Part shown: one piece after another, positions 12,740-27,005 of the stretch
Layout: every line of letters starts with the position of its first letter
How positions within the stretch are numbered: position 1 is the first letter of the stretch
Program-made: the position numbers and the translations under genes
The notes under the pieces: generated by a model
The model's input: the letters and a program-made list of their open reading frames with translations, nothing else
Told to the model about the DNA's origin: nothing
Database searches by the model: none
DNA from: Pseudorasbora parva
Taxonomy: Eukaryota; Chordata; Actinopteri; Cypriniformes; Gobionidae
Assembly: GCF_024679245.1 (NCBI RefSeq)
Contig: NC_090178.1
Location: forward strand, 30,135,742-30,199,741
DNA: 64,000 nt
Direction of reading: 5' to 3'

Positions 12740-13960
12740 TAGCAGATGGCAGGAGAAGCCATGGAGGCACCATGGAGGAGTTGACAATGGGAGAATCCAT
12801 GGAGGGGTCTTCCACCGTCATCTCCATGGAGGAGAGGATGGTGGTAGGGTCCAAAGTGGTAATTTAAACTGACCGACGAGAGAGACAGAGAGACCCAGTG
12901 GTATCACTGGACCTGGAGACCAAGGCAGAGTCCCAGCAACAAGTGGCCAAGGTGGAGCCAGTGGGCCGGAGGACTGAGGCGATGACGGTGTGAGTTAAGA
13001 TTGGTTGAGTCTGAGGGATGGAGGAGCTCGACTGAGCCATAGAGGTGGAGAGATGGAGCACAGCCGACAACCTGGAAGTCTGTGGCGATGGTGGAATGAT
13101 GACTGACCAGGGCAGAGCTGGTGGGTTGAGGGAGCCTGGTGGAGCTGAAGGGTCAACAGTACCAAGTAGAGCCCTGGGGGACGAAGAGCCTGGGCAAAGA
13201 CGACTGGTTGACTGTCCGAGGTGGAGCTGAGAGCTTGGAGGGACAAGACAGAGCCAGGGAATCCCCATGCCACGGTTGAGCAGGTGACTGAGAGCCCTAT
13301 GGCGCATCTGGGTTGCATGGCGAAGCCAAAAGGCTGAAGGAATCCATCTGAGGCAAGCAAAGGGAGTGGCTGGCTTCAGTGGAGCCAACAGGAGAGAAAG
13401 GTAAAAAGATGTTGGTGTTAAAAGACAATACTAACCAGTGACAGAGAAGGTTCGTAGATGGGCAGCGTAGGAAGCGCTACCTCTGTAATCCAGTCTATTA
13501 GCCATTCATGCTCTTCCAGCTCCACTAAAACTTCCACAGGCACGGATGTAATGGCTGGCTCACACACCTGATCAGACGGGACCTCAGGTATCTCAGCTGG
13601 CACTGACTCCGTTGCGGGCATGCTTGGTAATGGCTGGGGCTCTGGGTCTGCGGTGGGCTCTGGCTTTTTATCTGCGATGGGCATGGTCACTGGGTCTGGC
13701 TTTCAAATGGTAAGTGGGGCTGGATGCTGGCGGTGGATGCCTCTGGATGCCTCTTCTACCTCGCCCAGAGTAAGAGAAGATCCATTGACCCAGAGGGCAA
13801 AGTTGATATACTCAGCCAGTGTCCAGCAACAGTTTCCCAGGGCATCGCCAGCAAGATCTTGTTATCTAGTCTGATCCAAAACCCTTCCATGACCCCGATG
13901 TCATTGCAATGGGTCCTCCAAAATACTCCTTCAGGTTTCCACCTCCCTGAAAGGCCCTAA
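12740..13960 (-). pseudogene. Proline/serine-rich retroelement-like ORF remnant
   Basis: On the minus strand two neighbouring frames (13418-13690 and 12864-13388) give an acidic, proline-rich stretch (PEPTADPEPQP, EHEWLIDWITEVALP) followed by a long Pro/Ser/Leu-rich part (PPSSQLHLGQS, SAPPGSLNPPALP). I associate this composition and order with repetitive retroelement-derived ORFs in cyprinid genomes, but no reverse transcriptase, protease or integrase is present. There is no splice structure to support a host gene. Element limits are approximate. Confidence 0.4.
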
Positions 13961-15150
13961 TTGAAGGAGCCTTCGTATTGGGGCAGCATTCATCATGCCG
14001 CGGTAACGCAATCGGCCTATGAATGTATACTTTGAAGTATGCAGCCTCTGAACTGAGACGCAGCTAGTCATAATGATAACATAACGAACAGGTGTGATGA
14101 TTAAATGAGTGTCCACGACAACTGATGACGGGAAACTAGGAATAAAGGAAACACACGAAACAGGTAACTGATGAATAAAACTAATCACACATCATGACGA
14201 TTATGAAACAATTTGTATAGTTAAAAAAGAAAGGTTTCCAGAAAGCTAAATAAAAGAATATTAAAGCATAATACTTGTTGCCTCTCCTAAAACATTATTT
14301 GGTCAGGGTGTACCTTAACTTGAGTCCCGGTGAATGCACAGTAATCCTACTAATTAATCAAAATCCTCTTTCATACCACATGCTTTAATATAAATTGCAT
14401 TATAATACTCGGTAAGATTAGGATCACAAAAGATGAATGAATATTTTAAAGGCAGAAGTTTGCAAGGAGCGCATGGTCAGCCACTCCAACTGCTAAAGTA
14501 GTGCTAATCCTGGGGGTATTGAGGTTATTAGACTCAGGAAACTATTGTGAACTAGACTGCGGAGGATTAACACATCACATGTTCACTGGGCACTATAGGA
14601 GGTGCTGATGAATGGTGCTCGGATGATATCTTTTTACGCTTGCGATTGGATGATAAGCATCTTGCCATGGCAGCCATTTGCATTTTGAATTTTACACCAC
14701 AGATTGATGGAAATATAAATCATTTTGCATGGAAAACAGTATGGGACATGGCACATACAGTACCTTACTGACATACTGCATACCGTTACATGGCAAATTA
14801 TTGAATTTTTTTTTTATTGAGATCCAGTGTTGCATTGATTGCCTTTAATACACTAAGGAGAGTCTGAGGAGAGAACAGTGCACTTGCATAGAACTAGCAG
14901 AACTTTATCTGACCATATAAACTTGTTGATTACCATTTTATCTGTGTCTAAATTCAAATAAAAGTATCAATATTTGTATTATCTCATTGTAATTATGTTA
15001 CAGTATCCTGTGTGTGTACCAAACTATTTTCATTGAAGTATTTTTTCAAAAAAAACATTTTTTTAAAAATCATTTTTTTCCAATCAATAAATGAGTAAGG
15101 AGACATTATATCTTTTATTATTTTATTATGTTTATAAAGCAAAAAAGGTT
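13961..15150. other. Gene-free stretch downstream of the FABP gene
   Basis: No gene or complete mobile element was recognised between the retroelement remnant and the 3' end of the FABP gene. AT-rich sequence with several A and T runs dominates 14900-15150. Confidence 0.5.
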
Positions 15151-15156
15151 TTTATT
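15151..15156 (-). terminator. Candidate poly(A) signal of the FABP gene
   Basis: TTTATT on the plus strand gives AATAAA on the gene strand, about 83 nt downstream of the stop codon. A 3' UTR of this length is normal for small FABP genes. No transcript evidence is available. Confidence 0.55.
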
Positions 15157-15238
15157 GCAACAAAGCAATGTATATATCACATCAAATTAAGAGTCAGTCA
15201 TTAAAATCAATCTGTCTTGAAGCACAGAGTTCATCCGG

Positions 15239-16360
<1,122 letters not shown>

Positions 16361-16640
16361 TGTTACAACAAAGAAAGAAATGGGCAATTACAACACAATA
16401 CGTATTACTCTTTAATCTATGTAGTGTTGCAAAAGCGCAGACCAGAGGGAGATTTAAAGAGTTTAGGAATATGAGTCACCACCTGCTGACCAATCAGTAA
16501 CATTACTGTGATATTTGAGAATTTGATTGGTTAACAGATTTTGAAAGGGGAGGGCTTGACAGATCTGTATTTGAATATTATATAAGGTCAAAAGTCAAGC
16601 CATACTGTATAACAAATAGTTTACTTCTGTAGAATAATTC
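16361..16640 (-). promoter_or_regulatory. Putative FABP promoter region
   Basis: Directly upstream of the start codon on the minus strand. A TATA-like CTTTAAATCTCC lies at about 16449-16460, some 90-100 nt before the ATG, which would give a short 5' UTR. ATTGG/CCAAT-type boxes occur further up (near 16490 and 16530). Motif-based only. Confidence 0.35.
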
Positions 16641-16763
16641 AAGTGGATATGTTGATTATACTAATAACAATAATAATACATTTAACTTGATAGCTTCTTT
16701 AAACAACCGTTTTAAAGGAATTAGCCTATGGACTGACCTGATGTAGTTTAGAGATTACAGACC

Positions 16764-17436
16764 CACATCAATCGCAAGCCTGCTTGAGACTGGTCTTGGT
16801 CTTGAGACCGATATCAAGACCATTTTTTAAAGATCTTGGTCTTGTCTCGGTCTCGACCACATTTGTACTCTGTCTTGTCTCTCTCAGACTTAGAGGATTT
16901 GGGATTTTGTTTCAAAACCAATCAAGAGCACAATTGCCCATGCATTGTCTGATTTATCGATTAACATAATTAATGTGATTGGATGCAAAACATTCTGCTT
17001 TGTATATTTGATTTGCATATTATAACGTGATATATTTAAACAATATCACAAGAGCAAGAGAGATGTTTTCATAAATTTGCATGACTGCAAACATGAAATT
17101 GCTTTTATACAAACATTCAATAAAAAGGTTAAATAAATAAACATTCTCAACATTATTTATGCATTTGTAATTTACCAATTCAGATGCAGGTTCTGCACCT
17201 CTGCATTGCAATGATGAACTTGTTAATGATGTCAGCTCTGTCTTATTATAATTATATGTATTAATTAAAAGCAAGTCATTTTAGAGGCAGTAATGTGGAT
17301 CTGTATGACTTTAAGGAGGTCTGGTCTGGTCTTGGTCTTGGTCTTGGTCTCAGCCCCTCAAGTCTTGGACTTATCTTGGTCTCAACAGACATTGGTCTTG
17401 GTCTCGGATGAGGTGGTCTTCTTGAAACACTAGAAT
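16764..17436. repeat. Interspersed repeat bounded by TTGGTC arrays
   Basis: Clusters of TTGGTCTTG / GGTCTCG motifs occur at 16785-16860 and again at 17320-17415, enclosing about 450 bp of AT-rich sequence. The arrangement looks like one dispersed element with subterminal short repeats, but no clear terminal inverted repeats or target duplication were identified. Confidence 0.5.
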
Positions 17437-19285
17437 CAAGAGTTCTGAATTTGCACTTGAGTCTCTAAATAGGATGGATTTAACAAAACATGACAAACAC
17501 ACTGTAGCTGGACTGCTTTAATGTTTGTAATAGCATACATGTTTTCTTTCTCACTGTCCAAGTTTAGTGCAAAATGGAAACGGTGACATCTACTGGTGAT
17601 GATAACTAAAAAAAAAAAGCAAATAATATGCATCAACATTATATAGTCCTGATAATAAAGACCATAACAATCAGATATGAGGGCCATCAATAGGGTTTTT
17701 GTTTGTGATTACAGTGCTGGAGAACATGTCAAATCAAGCGAATGTTCACAGTTTGGTATTCAATCTAAATCATAAGCAACATTTCAAATCCACAGAAATC
17801 TTATTCATAACTTACAATCATAATTTCATGTGAGAAAAAAAAAACTCTAAAATTTTATAAGCAAATGAATTTAGCAATGTCAAGCGTTATATTTACTAAT
17901 AATGTTACCGTAAAAAATTGGATGATTAAGAATTTTACTTTTTTCCTGTGTTTCTGTCCACCCAACAAACCATGTACAACACCACCTAACCTTAATGCAA
18001 ATGCTCTGGTTTAGTTTAAAGAAATCAATAATAAAATCTAAAAATAATTTACAAATATTTAATTTAAACCATGTACATTTTTGCTCAAATTCCTTCGAGA
18101 TTGATTATTCATTCATTAAAACTAAATATTTTCTATAAAGTCTATAATTTCATTATGTTTAGGCATTTTCTTACCATTTGATGACTATATGTGATCGCAT
18201 CCTATACTCATTTCACATCATTGAATCTCTTTTAAAAAAATCATGAAAAATTCTTATGGTAAACCCAAACATGTTTGCAGGGCAGGTGCATTGGCATCAA
18301 GCTTACCTCCAATTATTAATGAATTAAACACCTTAATTAGCCATGTAAACGCTGTTGTCCAATCTCTGACCTACCAGATGACTGCTATTAATAATTAATT
18401 ACAAGCAAATGTGTCTGTCTTTAGTATTGTAAATAGTAATTTACAAAAAAAGTGTGTTAGCAGCATGCGTAACAAATAACATTAGTGCTTGTGTGTGACA
18501 AGTTAATTTACTCCCTTGACAAACAGTTTGTAGTGTGGCACATGGAAATAGCACAGAGACTTTAGGGAATCACAATTATGTGGTTGCAACCGCTATAATA
18601 CAGAATGAAACTAACCATAATGGAGTACACAATATAGCACAAAGGTCTTTGAGTGCAAAGATCTGCACTCAGCAAAACAATAATTAGTTTTAGGAATCTG
18701 TAGAGAGCAGAAAGAGGGGGGAAATAAGAAAATGTAGGGCAATAACAGGCTTCTTGCAGAGGGATGATTATGTTATTACTTGTTCTGCTGCACTAGCATC
18801 AATTACTGCCTTCCACATATTTTCCCAAAGGCTGAACCTGCTCTCCCTGCTGCTGAGCAGCTGCTAGTTGAATCCGTGTGGACAGTCTGATAAAAAGAAT
18901 GAGACGAACTTTCCTGTCAAAAGGGTTTTCTGTTTTTGCCTTCTAAAATTATGGCATCCATTAGTGCTCAAAAGATCAGCGTTGAATTATAAAAATTCTA
19001 ATAGTATCAAATAGAACAATACAAAACAGAACATTTGCTTTAAATGTTTTATATATTGAGTTTCTATTATTATATAGCTTAAATTGTATTTTTTATATTA
19101 TGTACAAATGTTTTTTAATATTTCATTACAGTAACAAGAATATTATAAATAAAATCTAAAATTCTAAACGGATATACACAAGATGAATAGTTTTATATTA
19201 TATTTCATTACAGTAACAGTAATTGTCATTAAAGTATATTGTAACATTCAAAGCAAACATATGCATATTTAAGGCTAAATATCAA
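17437..19285. other. Gene-free AT-rich stretch
   Basis: No exon, RNA gene or mobile element ends were recognised. Open frames here are short and without family resemblance. Confidence 0.5.
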
Positions 19286-19289
19286 TGAA

Positions 19290-19616
19290 TGATTAAAAAT
19301 ATTACTGGGTGCCAGGAAAGAATATTAAACACGATCAGGTATAAAATTATGACTACTGGGTTAGCATCTCCAAAACTGCAGCTCTTGTGGTGTGTTCCCG
19401 GTCTGCAGTGGTCGGTGTCTATCAAAAGGGATCCAAGGAAGGAACAGTGGTGAACCGGCAACAGGGTCATGGGTCATGTGTGGTACGATCAAACAGATGA
19501 GCTACTGTAGCTCATATTGCTCAAGAAGTTAATGCTGGTTCTGATAGAAAGGTGTCAGAATACACAGTGCATCCCAGTTTGTTGTGTGGGGCAGCAGCCG
19601 CAGACAAGTCAGGGTG
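19290..19616 (+). pseudogene. Tc1-like remnant, left part (split by insertion)
   Basis: The segment shares with 10010-10060 a stretch encoding VSEYTVHPSLL and runs up to TCAGGGTG at 19609-19616. The same sequence resumes after the copy of that octamer at 28874-28881, continuing with GTGAGCATCAGAACTGGACC, which also occurs in the 9830-10795 copy. One Tc1-like remnant has therefore been split by about 9.26 kb of later insertions. Confidence 0.8.
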
Positions 19617-20009
19617 CAGGGCCGTGCACAGGGGGGTGGCCAGGTGGCTAGAGCCCCTGCCCCTTTGCCTTCATCGGCTAAGGTGCCCCTCTTGCCCCCT
19701 TCCTTCCCTCCCTCACCCTCAGAGGATTCCCATAAAAGTGTTTTGTTCCGCTAAAAATCCACTAATTCCGCTAATCCGTTCCGTGTTTCCCGTTCGCTCC
19801 GCAGCATCACTCAAAGTCTGCGGCGGTGTCCGCTCTTTGTGGACACGGCAGTTAAAGAATGTTGTCCCATTTACAGGTATATTACAAACTACAATCTACA
19901 TTGCAGATAGTGGTTGATCCGCAGAATTAGTAGTTTGTTTGTTTCAACAGTGCAAACATGGATTCAAAGCTCCAGCATGCCAGCGGGTAAATCGTCATAC
20001 TGTTGGCTA

Positions 20010-20231
20010 CACTCTAAAAAATGCTGGGTTGTTTTAACCCAATGTTGGGGCAAATATGGACTAACCCAGCAATTGGGTTGTTTAAACCCAATGATTGGGG
20101 GTTTTTAACCTAAGGTTGGGTTAAATATTTGCTTAAGACACCCAATCGCTGGGTTAAAACAACCCAATTGCTGGGTTAGTCCATATTTGACCCAACATTG
20201 GGTTGTTTTTTACCCAGAATTTTTTAGAGTG
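20010..20231. mobile_element. Palindromic MITE with TA target duplication
   Basis: The ends CACTCTAAAAAATGCTGGG and the inverted TTTTTTAGAGTG are flanked by TA (20008-20009 and 20232-20233). The interior alternates TTGGGTT and AACCCA motifs and folds on itself over most of its 222 bp. A TA duplication points to Tc1/mariner mobilisation. It lies inside the hAT-type element. Confidence 0.85.
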
Positions 20232-20456
20232 TATACTGAATATTGCTGACAGTTTGTCACTCTTAAACTCCTGTAAAATAGATTTCTGATTATAATCAAT
20301 TTTACGAGTATCTATAACATACACATACTAGTATGTATCTATAACATACGTCATATTTATGATATTTTATTTAGACCATACTAATCGTATACACAATAAA
20401 AAAAAAAGGTAATAAAGGCTATTATAGATATAAATGAGTTGTATCAGGGTATGGGT

Positions 20457-21505
20457 TGAAGGGGGGATTTTGAAATCCACTGCCGCTTCAATATACCTGT
20501 ATATATTTATATCCTAATTAACTTCATAATCAAAACCTTAATTAATATTTATCTTCCTATATTACCTATATTATTATAATGATTCTATCCAGTTATGATT
20601 TTGTTTTAGTTTCTTGTTTTCTAAAGTGTGTATTTGGTCTCTGAGGAGTGACTGAGGGTCTGGCCTAGAGATGTGTGATGTGTCACTAAACACTTGATCA
20701 ACAAGGTCGTGTGTTTGGATTTGAGGTATCACACACCCCTAACATGTCAGGAGTGCAGTAACAGGGTTTACTCACTTAGCCCGGCTTCCAGAGATGAAAT
20801 ATGGATTTGTCTTTCATTTAATTTATTATATTTTCTTCCTTTTATATTTTCTTTTACTGCAACACTAAAGACTCAAGATGAATATTGCCTGTACTATTGT
20901 GTGTCCCTCTCACTAAAAGAAAGCACATGTTATCAGTATGTTTTGGTAAGAACTGGTTAGAACTGGAGCTTAATCAGCTCCAACCTTGGAGAGAGTGTGT
21001 ATCTGTGTATGTGCGCAATATTCTATGTTACAGATCAGAATGGTGTTCAATGGGCACTCTAAGAGATGGGTGGACTTGTTGTTCTGGGCAAGCTGGCGCC
21101 TGCTCCAGATCTGGAAGGTCACTACGGGCCTAATTCTGGGTGAAAGCATCAACAAGTGACACGTCAGTGGAAACGTGCATCAGATTAACTGACTCGAGTG
21201 GAAATTTACCATGACTGTGCATTGTCTCTGAGCCAATCAGAACCATCCACATTGCAGTAATGACGTGGATAAGACCTTGAAAATGGTATAACTGTTGGGA
21301 CAATTGTATGTACGATAGGGCGAGGCAACGAGACGGTGAGAGAGGGAGCGCGGCCTACGAACTCCTTGTGAGACTTGAAGCTGGCTTCTGCTTTTGAAAC
21401 TGCAAACTATTCTTAAGTAAATTTTTCTTTTATTTAATTGGAATCCTGACTCTGTCTTCATTTCTTCACTACTGGTCCTGGGTCATAAGCTGTTAACCCC
21501 TAACA
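20457..21505 (+). repeat. 5' LTR
   Basis: Starts TGAAGGGGGG and ends CCCTAACA. Four short open frames within it are identical in sequence and spacing to those of the 3' LTR. A possible TATA-like GGTATAACT is near 21285. Confidence 0.93.
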
Positions 21506-22699
21506 GTTTTGGTGGAGGATGCACGGGCAATCATTCCTTGGTGACACCCCTGGCAAAACAACAAATAAGGTAGTAGAAAGCTTTAATTATTTGGATAGGG
21601 TTATCTGAATGGAAGAGATGGTAAAGGGGAACGAGAGAGCTTCACTTCGATAGGAGTGAGGAGTTGATTATACTTGTGTGATAGTATAAAGTAAAGTCGC
21701 TGATGGCATCGTTACGGTTAACGGTAGAAGGCAGCGCATTGAAGCGTACTCAAGAAAGGGGGCCCCGGTGGGCATTTAGTGCGGTCACTACCCCTACAGG
21801 AGTACGTCCCTGGAACGGTGTGTGAGTCCAGTAGGCATCGCAAACCTGCGCTATCTCTTCCATCTCAGATAAGGGGATCCCCGAACTTAGAGTTTAGAAA
21901 TTAGTGAATCAGGCAGTCAGGGAATAAAATATTAGTTATTAGTTAAACAAAATAAAAATAGATTCAGGAGTTGTTTGCCAGGGATGCATCTGGAACGATC
22001 CCGAGTAAAATAAATATTGTGGCCCAAATTGGCACGGACCAGTATGTGTGACGTTTTTGTACAAGGGTCCTTTGCAGTTTCATCACGCAGAAGCCACAGC
22101 TGTGTTGGGTAAAGATCGCCGCCTCCATCTCTTGCTGTTTCGGTGAGTATGAACTTTGACTAAAATATGGCTGATAAATTGTGAGATGATCAGTAACTTG
22201 ATCAGTCTTGATAATATATATTGAAATGAAAGAGAGCAAATGCTGTAACTAGCTTTGCTGTGAAGCCCTCACTTAAAAGAAATTTGCAGAACATTTATAA
22301 AAATAAAATAAAACATGGCAGCAAGGTTTTAATTCAGACTGAAAAGTTAAATAGCAACTTGACTGGCTACAAACAAAGAGTGCTTATTAATGAATTTGTA
22401 GAATGGGTGGGGTTTAACCCCTGAACGAAAAATCCCATAAGATTACTGAGGGATGGTATAGTCTAATTACCAAACGTAATAATGTCTGAAATTACTGGAA
22501 TTGAGGTATAGTCTGAAAAAGGGCTTGAGATTGTTTTTGAAAAAGCGAAAATACCAAGATGTGTGAGCAGCCAGTCTTATCTGCCCCCTCCCCTCTCGCG
22601 CACTCTTCTCTTCTCTGACTGTCCGAGCGAGTGCCGCTTTAGGCACCGCCTTACAGACTGGGAACTAGACTGAAACATGCCAGTTGCTAAATGACAGAG

Positions 22700-22806
22700 A
22701 GTTTTAATTGTGGTCAGCAGGGCCATTTTGTATGTAACTGTAACTTCCCACCCATAAGGTGTAGTAATGGTGGCAAATCAGCCCATCAGATTACATTTTG
22801 CAGATG
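22700..22806 (+). pseudogene. Decayed Gag-type double CCHC zinc knuckle
   Basis: In one short frame the pattern C-x2-C-x4-H-x4-C can be traced twice, each with one ligand lost. The first reads S-F-N-C-G-Q-Q-G-H-F-V-C-N-C, with Ser in place of the first Cys. The second begins R-C-S-N-G-G-K-S-A-H and ends in T-F-C, with Gly in place of the second Cys. This matches the nucleocapsid part of retroelement Gag proteins, which bind packaged RNA. It sits about 1.2 kb inside the 5' LTR, where a gag 3' region could lie. No intact Gag frame surrounds it. Confidence 0.6.
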
Positions 22807-25800
22807 AAACAAAGTAAGAAAGTAACAAAGAAGTGGCTTATACTCTGTCTAACAAAATAATGAAATATGAATATAAGGTCTTAAGTAATTATTTTTGAAG
22901 GAAAGATCTATGAAAATTAATTAAAATTATGAGGTAAAATTAAAGACATTGACTGAAAAACGTGAGGCAAGAAAATGTATAAATAGTAATGTAGAGGTTT
23001 AAATGACAAATGTATGAAAAAGGTTGTTCCTGTTACTCTAACTCTTGAGAAATTCTAATAATGTTAATTTGCCTAAATGTTGGTTAAAAAAAAAAAAAAA
23101 AAACATTTTTATAAGATAAATTGGCGTTAATATGTTAAAAACCCTAGATTGTTGGTGTTTTAGTTTCAAAAGATAAGCTGGTGCTGAGCTGTAATAAAAC
23201 AATTCGCTTATCTGAATCTGGCCCCACCATTTCTGGTGCTATGGCTGAACTTGCAGGAGTAACAGAGACTTAATCTGAGAAACGTATAGTTTCTAAATTA
23301 ATTGTATGGGCAAAAGACAAATTAAATTATGATTAATGGAAAATGTGATCTTTGTCTAGGGATAGAGTTTAAAGGAAATGTTTGATGTCTTATTTGAAAA
23401 CAATTTTAATTTCTAGCCAGACCTTATGCTGAGCTAGTGTGAGTAGTATAAAGTTTATGAAAACACAGTGTACCATCCTGAATAACTCAGAGTCTCTCTC
23501 TCATTCAAAACCAGCTCAATGCTGTTATCTGAGCCTGTGTCATAGGTGATAAGAGATATTTCTAGTAAAAGCACAGTGCATCAGTTGAAAATCATAGAGA
23601 CAGGGATTTGTTAAAAAGAGTGCCATTAGGAGGGCAATAATAAAGGTATAAAATGTTTTCAAATACAGAATTTTAATGAACTGAAATTTTTAAATAAATT
23701 ATTCCATGACCAGTGACAGCTTTGTCTAATCTTAGCCGCCACCATGCACAGGACCAATGGATCAGGTCAGAGTCAACATGCAGGACATTAAATTGAGTGG
23801 ACAGCGGTTATGGCTAAATTCACTGAGTATAATCTACGCATTATGTTGCGGTTTGGAAGATGTAATTGGTATCAGTGATTAAGTGTTATGATTAACCTGT
23901 CTCCATGTTCTACTTATAGTAAGCAGACTAAATGGCTCTGGTGACTCTTGAATGCACTTTCCCCAAGGCTCCAGAAAAACATCTGATCCATTTTAAGGGT
24001 CAAAGATCTCAAGCGATGACCAATGTGAATGAGGGTGATTCGCCTAAGACGGGTAAGATCCTCTTTTGGCCAGCAGGGGGACGACCTAAGACATGGGGGT
24101 CACCGCCATTGGGCACTTCCAAGAAGGGAGGTGTTTTATGTGAGGTGTGTATGAGAGTTGAACCGATGTCTGTGAGGCCAGCAGCATCAGTAAGGGGGGA
24201 CGCTGTGGTTGTAGGGGCCGAGAGTCCAGACAGGACACAGCACGGCCTGCCCTAATAATGGCTCCTCCATACCGCTCACTCAAGTACCGCACTGTTTGTG
24301 AATGCCAGGGAAGACCCTGAGTGAAAGTTATGATGGTAAAGGTCATTCAAGAGCCGGCTGAGACCATGAGGTGATTGTCAATAACTTTGTGGAGACCAGA
24401 ACAAAAATGCATTAACTGAATCAGTAAAACTGTGATATTGAACTAATATTTCCATATCATGAGTTTAATCCTGCAGGTCATTAGATATGGCAGAGGAGAA
24501 TTTGAAGGCATGGTGGTGTCTAAAGATAAGAACAGCTGTTGAAGTTTAAAGAGGAGGTCTGGATAACAAAAGGTATTTAACTAAAGTAACTTGAAGAAAA
24601 TAATTCATAGCATAGCTTATTTTGAGATGATTATATATCTCTAATTGGAAAGTTAAACATTTAAATCTGATACAAATTTATTCTTTAAGGATAAACTTTG
24701 TGAAGGTTAAAAATTAATGAATTTAATAAAAGAGACTATCCGTGTAAGAGAGAGAGAGAGACTGCTTGAGAAGCAGTGATGGTGCTCTGTCTGTTATCGT
24801 CGTGCTAAAGCTGAAACTAAACAAAAGCAATGATATCAGAGCCAAAACAACCCAGCTGACTTCTCTAAAAATGAAGGAATAATGAACAGACATGATTTGA
24901 AAATTGGTTAAGAAACCAAGAACTGATATTAAATAATTTTTAGTTAAACACTAAAAACAAATTTTGATAATGAGCAATTCAAAATTATATGTTTAATGTG
25001 CGTATGTTTTGTATGTGTTGGTTTGTGAAACTGTTCTGTCCTGAGAGTGTGTGTGAGGTCATTAACCTCTGGAATGAGTGTTTATCATTACAGATGGGTT
25101 AAGGCAAACGACAACCTTTAAAGGAACTGCTAATTCTGAAGGAATCTGGAAAAGATGATCCAGAACATGGGACGAGCTTTAAGTGGACTGGTATCCAGCT
25201 CTGTCCGTTACTGGTAATTATGACTAATTTTGTCATTTATGATGCTGATTTGAATTAATCTCTGGATTAGTTGAAGTGGAATTATAAAGTTAAAGATTGC
25301 CGTTTCTTAATGGGTTAAACACCCGTGTCCAAATTTAACTGAGGGTTTAAATTGAAATGTCAATTGATTAGAAATGGTAAACATAAATGTTAGAAACTTG
25401 ACGGCAGAGACAAAGTGACAAATTGGCTGAAGTCACTATCTAAATTATCCAGAGATTCCCTCATATTTCTGAAGGCAGAAGGGCGGCCAAAAAGATCACT
25501 TCTAAAAGGAAAAGTTTTATTTTTATTTTTATTTTTCATCCCTTAAATGGATGCAGGACATTAGATGTCTAGTAATAATGTTTAATTAATGTTAAAGGAG
25601 CAAGTGACTTTAAGTTTTTCGGTGTGACTGGGATTGAAAGATGAATAAAATAATATTTTGGTTTCTGTAGAGCAGTAGAGATAAGACTGAAACACTAATG
25701 ATCACATGGTGCATCTGCACTAGAGACTTACTATTTTGATAAAGAATAATCTGACAAGTCAAAATGACAGAGAAATAGCCCTAAAGATTAATGTTGTGAA

Positions 25801-27005
25801 AGTAAAACTTCTGACATAATGTATAAACACTTTACATCAAATTAAGTTAATATTGAACAATGAATGATTTTCAAAATACAGATTGTTTTAAAACAGTTTT
25901 AAATAAATTGATGATGACAGTACAAATTTGAATACTTTATAAAGTAATATGGGAGATTATGAAAATTTGTAAGTTCTTGGTAAAATTATAATTTTGGTGT
26001 AAGTGGCAAAGGAAGGCTAGTGAGGATTTGATGAGAAGTATCACTGCCAGATGACATGAATCAACAGGGTTAAGATTTTGGTCATTTGGAGCTTACGCCT
26101 AAAGAGTTTTAATGGACAAGACATTGAAAGAAAAATGTTACTTTAAAGGAAACCCTAATTAATAGGGGTGATTTTAAATGGTTTACTAAATAACATGGGT
26201 TTGAAAAGTTATTTTTGAGAAATAATTGGGTATTGAGTATGATTAAGCACAATGTCACAAGATAAAGATGTGAACAAGCTGAATGAATGTAATACAAATG
26301 GATAAATATGTCACTTTGATGAAGTTTTCAACATTAACAATTTTATGGTTATGTTCATTTAAGTTAAAAATGATGTGGGCTATCATGAGTAAAAAATGGA
26401 TTTGATGGAAAAAGCAAGTGTAACAAAAAGGTTTGAGTATGTGGAAATCTATGTGGAAAAGAAAATGGAGTTATGAAAATGGTTTTAACAAGAAGGTTAT
26501 GAACATGTTTGGGAAAGAAATAAATAGGATGTGAAATTAAGATGGTACATGTATGTAGACTGTAAACTGAAGGATGTTTTATGCACAGACTGAATGTAAT
26601 TGGATGGATTATGATGCCTATTTATTTTGTTTATTTTTATTTCAGACCACTATTGTTTTGAAGATGAAAAAGGTCTGTGTTTTGAAAGAAGTGTATTTAA
26701 AATCCCTATTTTTAGATGAGATATCTTGGTATTTCTAATGGCGTGGTATTTAACATGGGGTGCTAATGTAGTATGTCCTCTTGAGGATGAATATGTGCTT
26801 ATTGTAATCAATCAAGCCATTGATAAAACCAAATTAGATAAGATTAATAATGGTTGAAGTTAAATCCCTGAGGGGAAAAGAGATTTTCTTTTTTTCAAAG
26901 ATTATAAACTAAAAAGTGGGGGGATGGAAGATTATGAAGCGGCCTAAATTGGTAGACCAACTTTAGGGGGTCATTGGGACCCTAAAATTGGCCTTTAGGA
27001 GGGAG

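Noticed and set aside
20694..21461. Small proteins of 60-90 residues, repeated identically at 27243-28010
   Set aside because: They are open frames inside the two LTRs. Their identity reflects LTR identity, not gene duplication.
23932..24255. A 107-residue frame inside the LTR element as a possible pol or env fragment
   Set aside because: No reverse transcriptase, protease, integrase or envelope motif is visible in it or in the overlapping frames.
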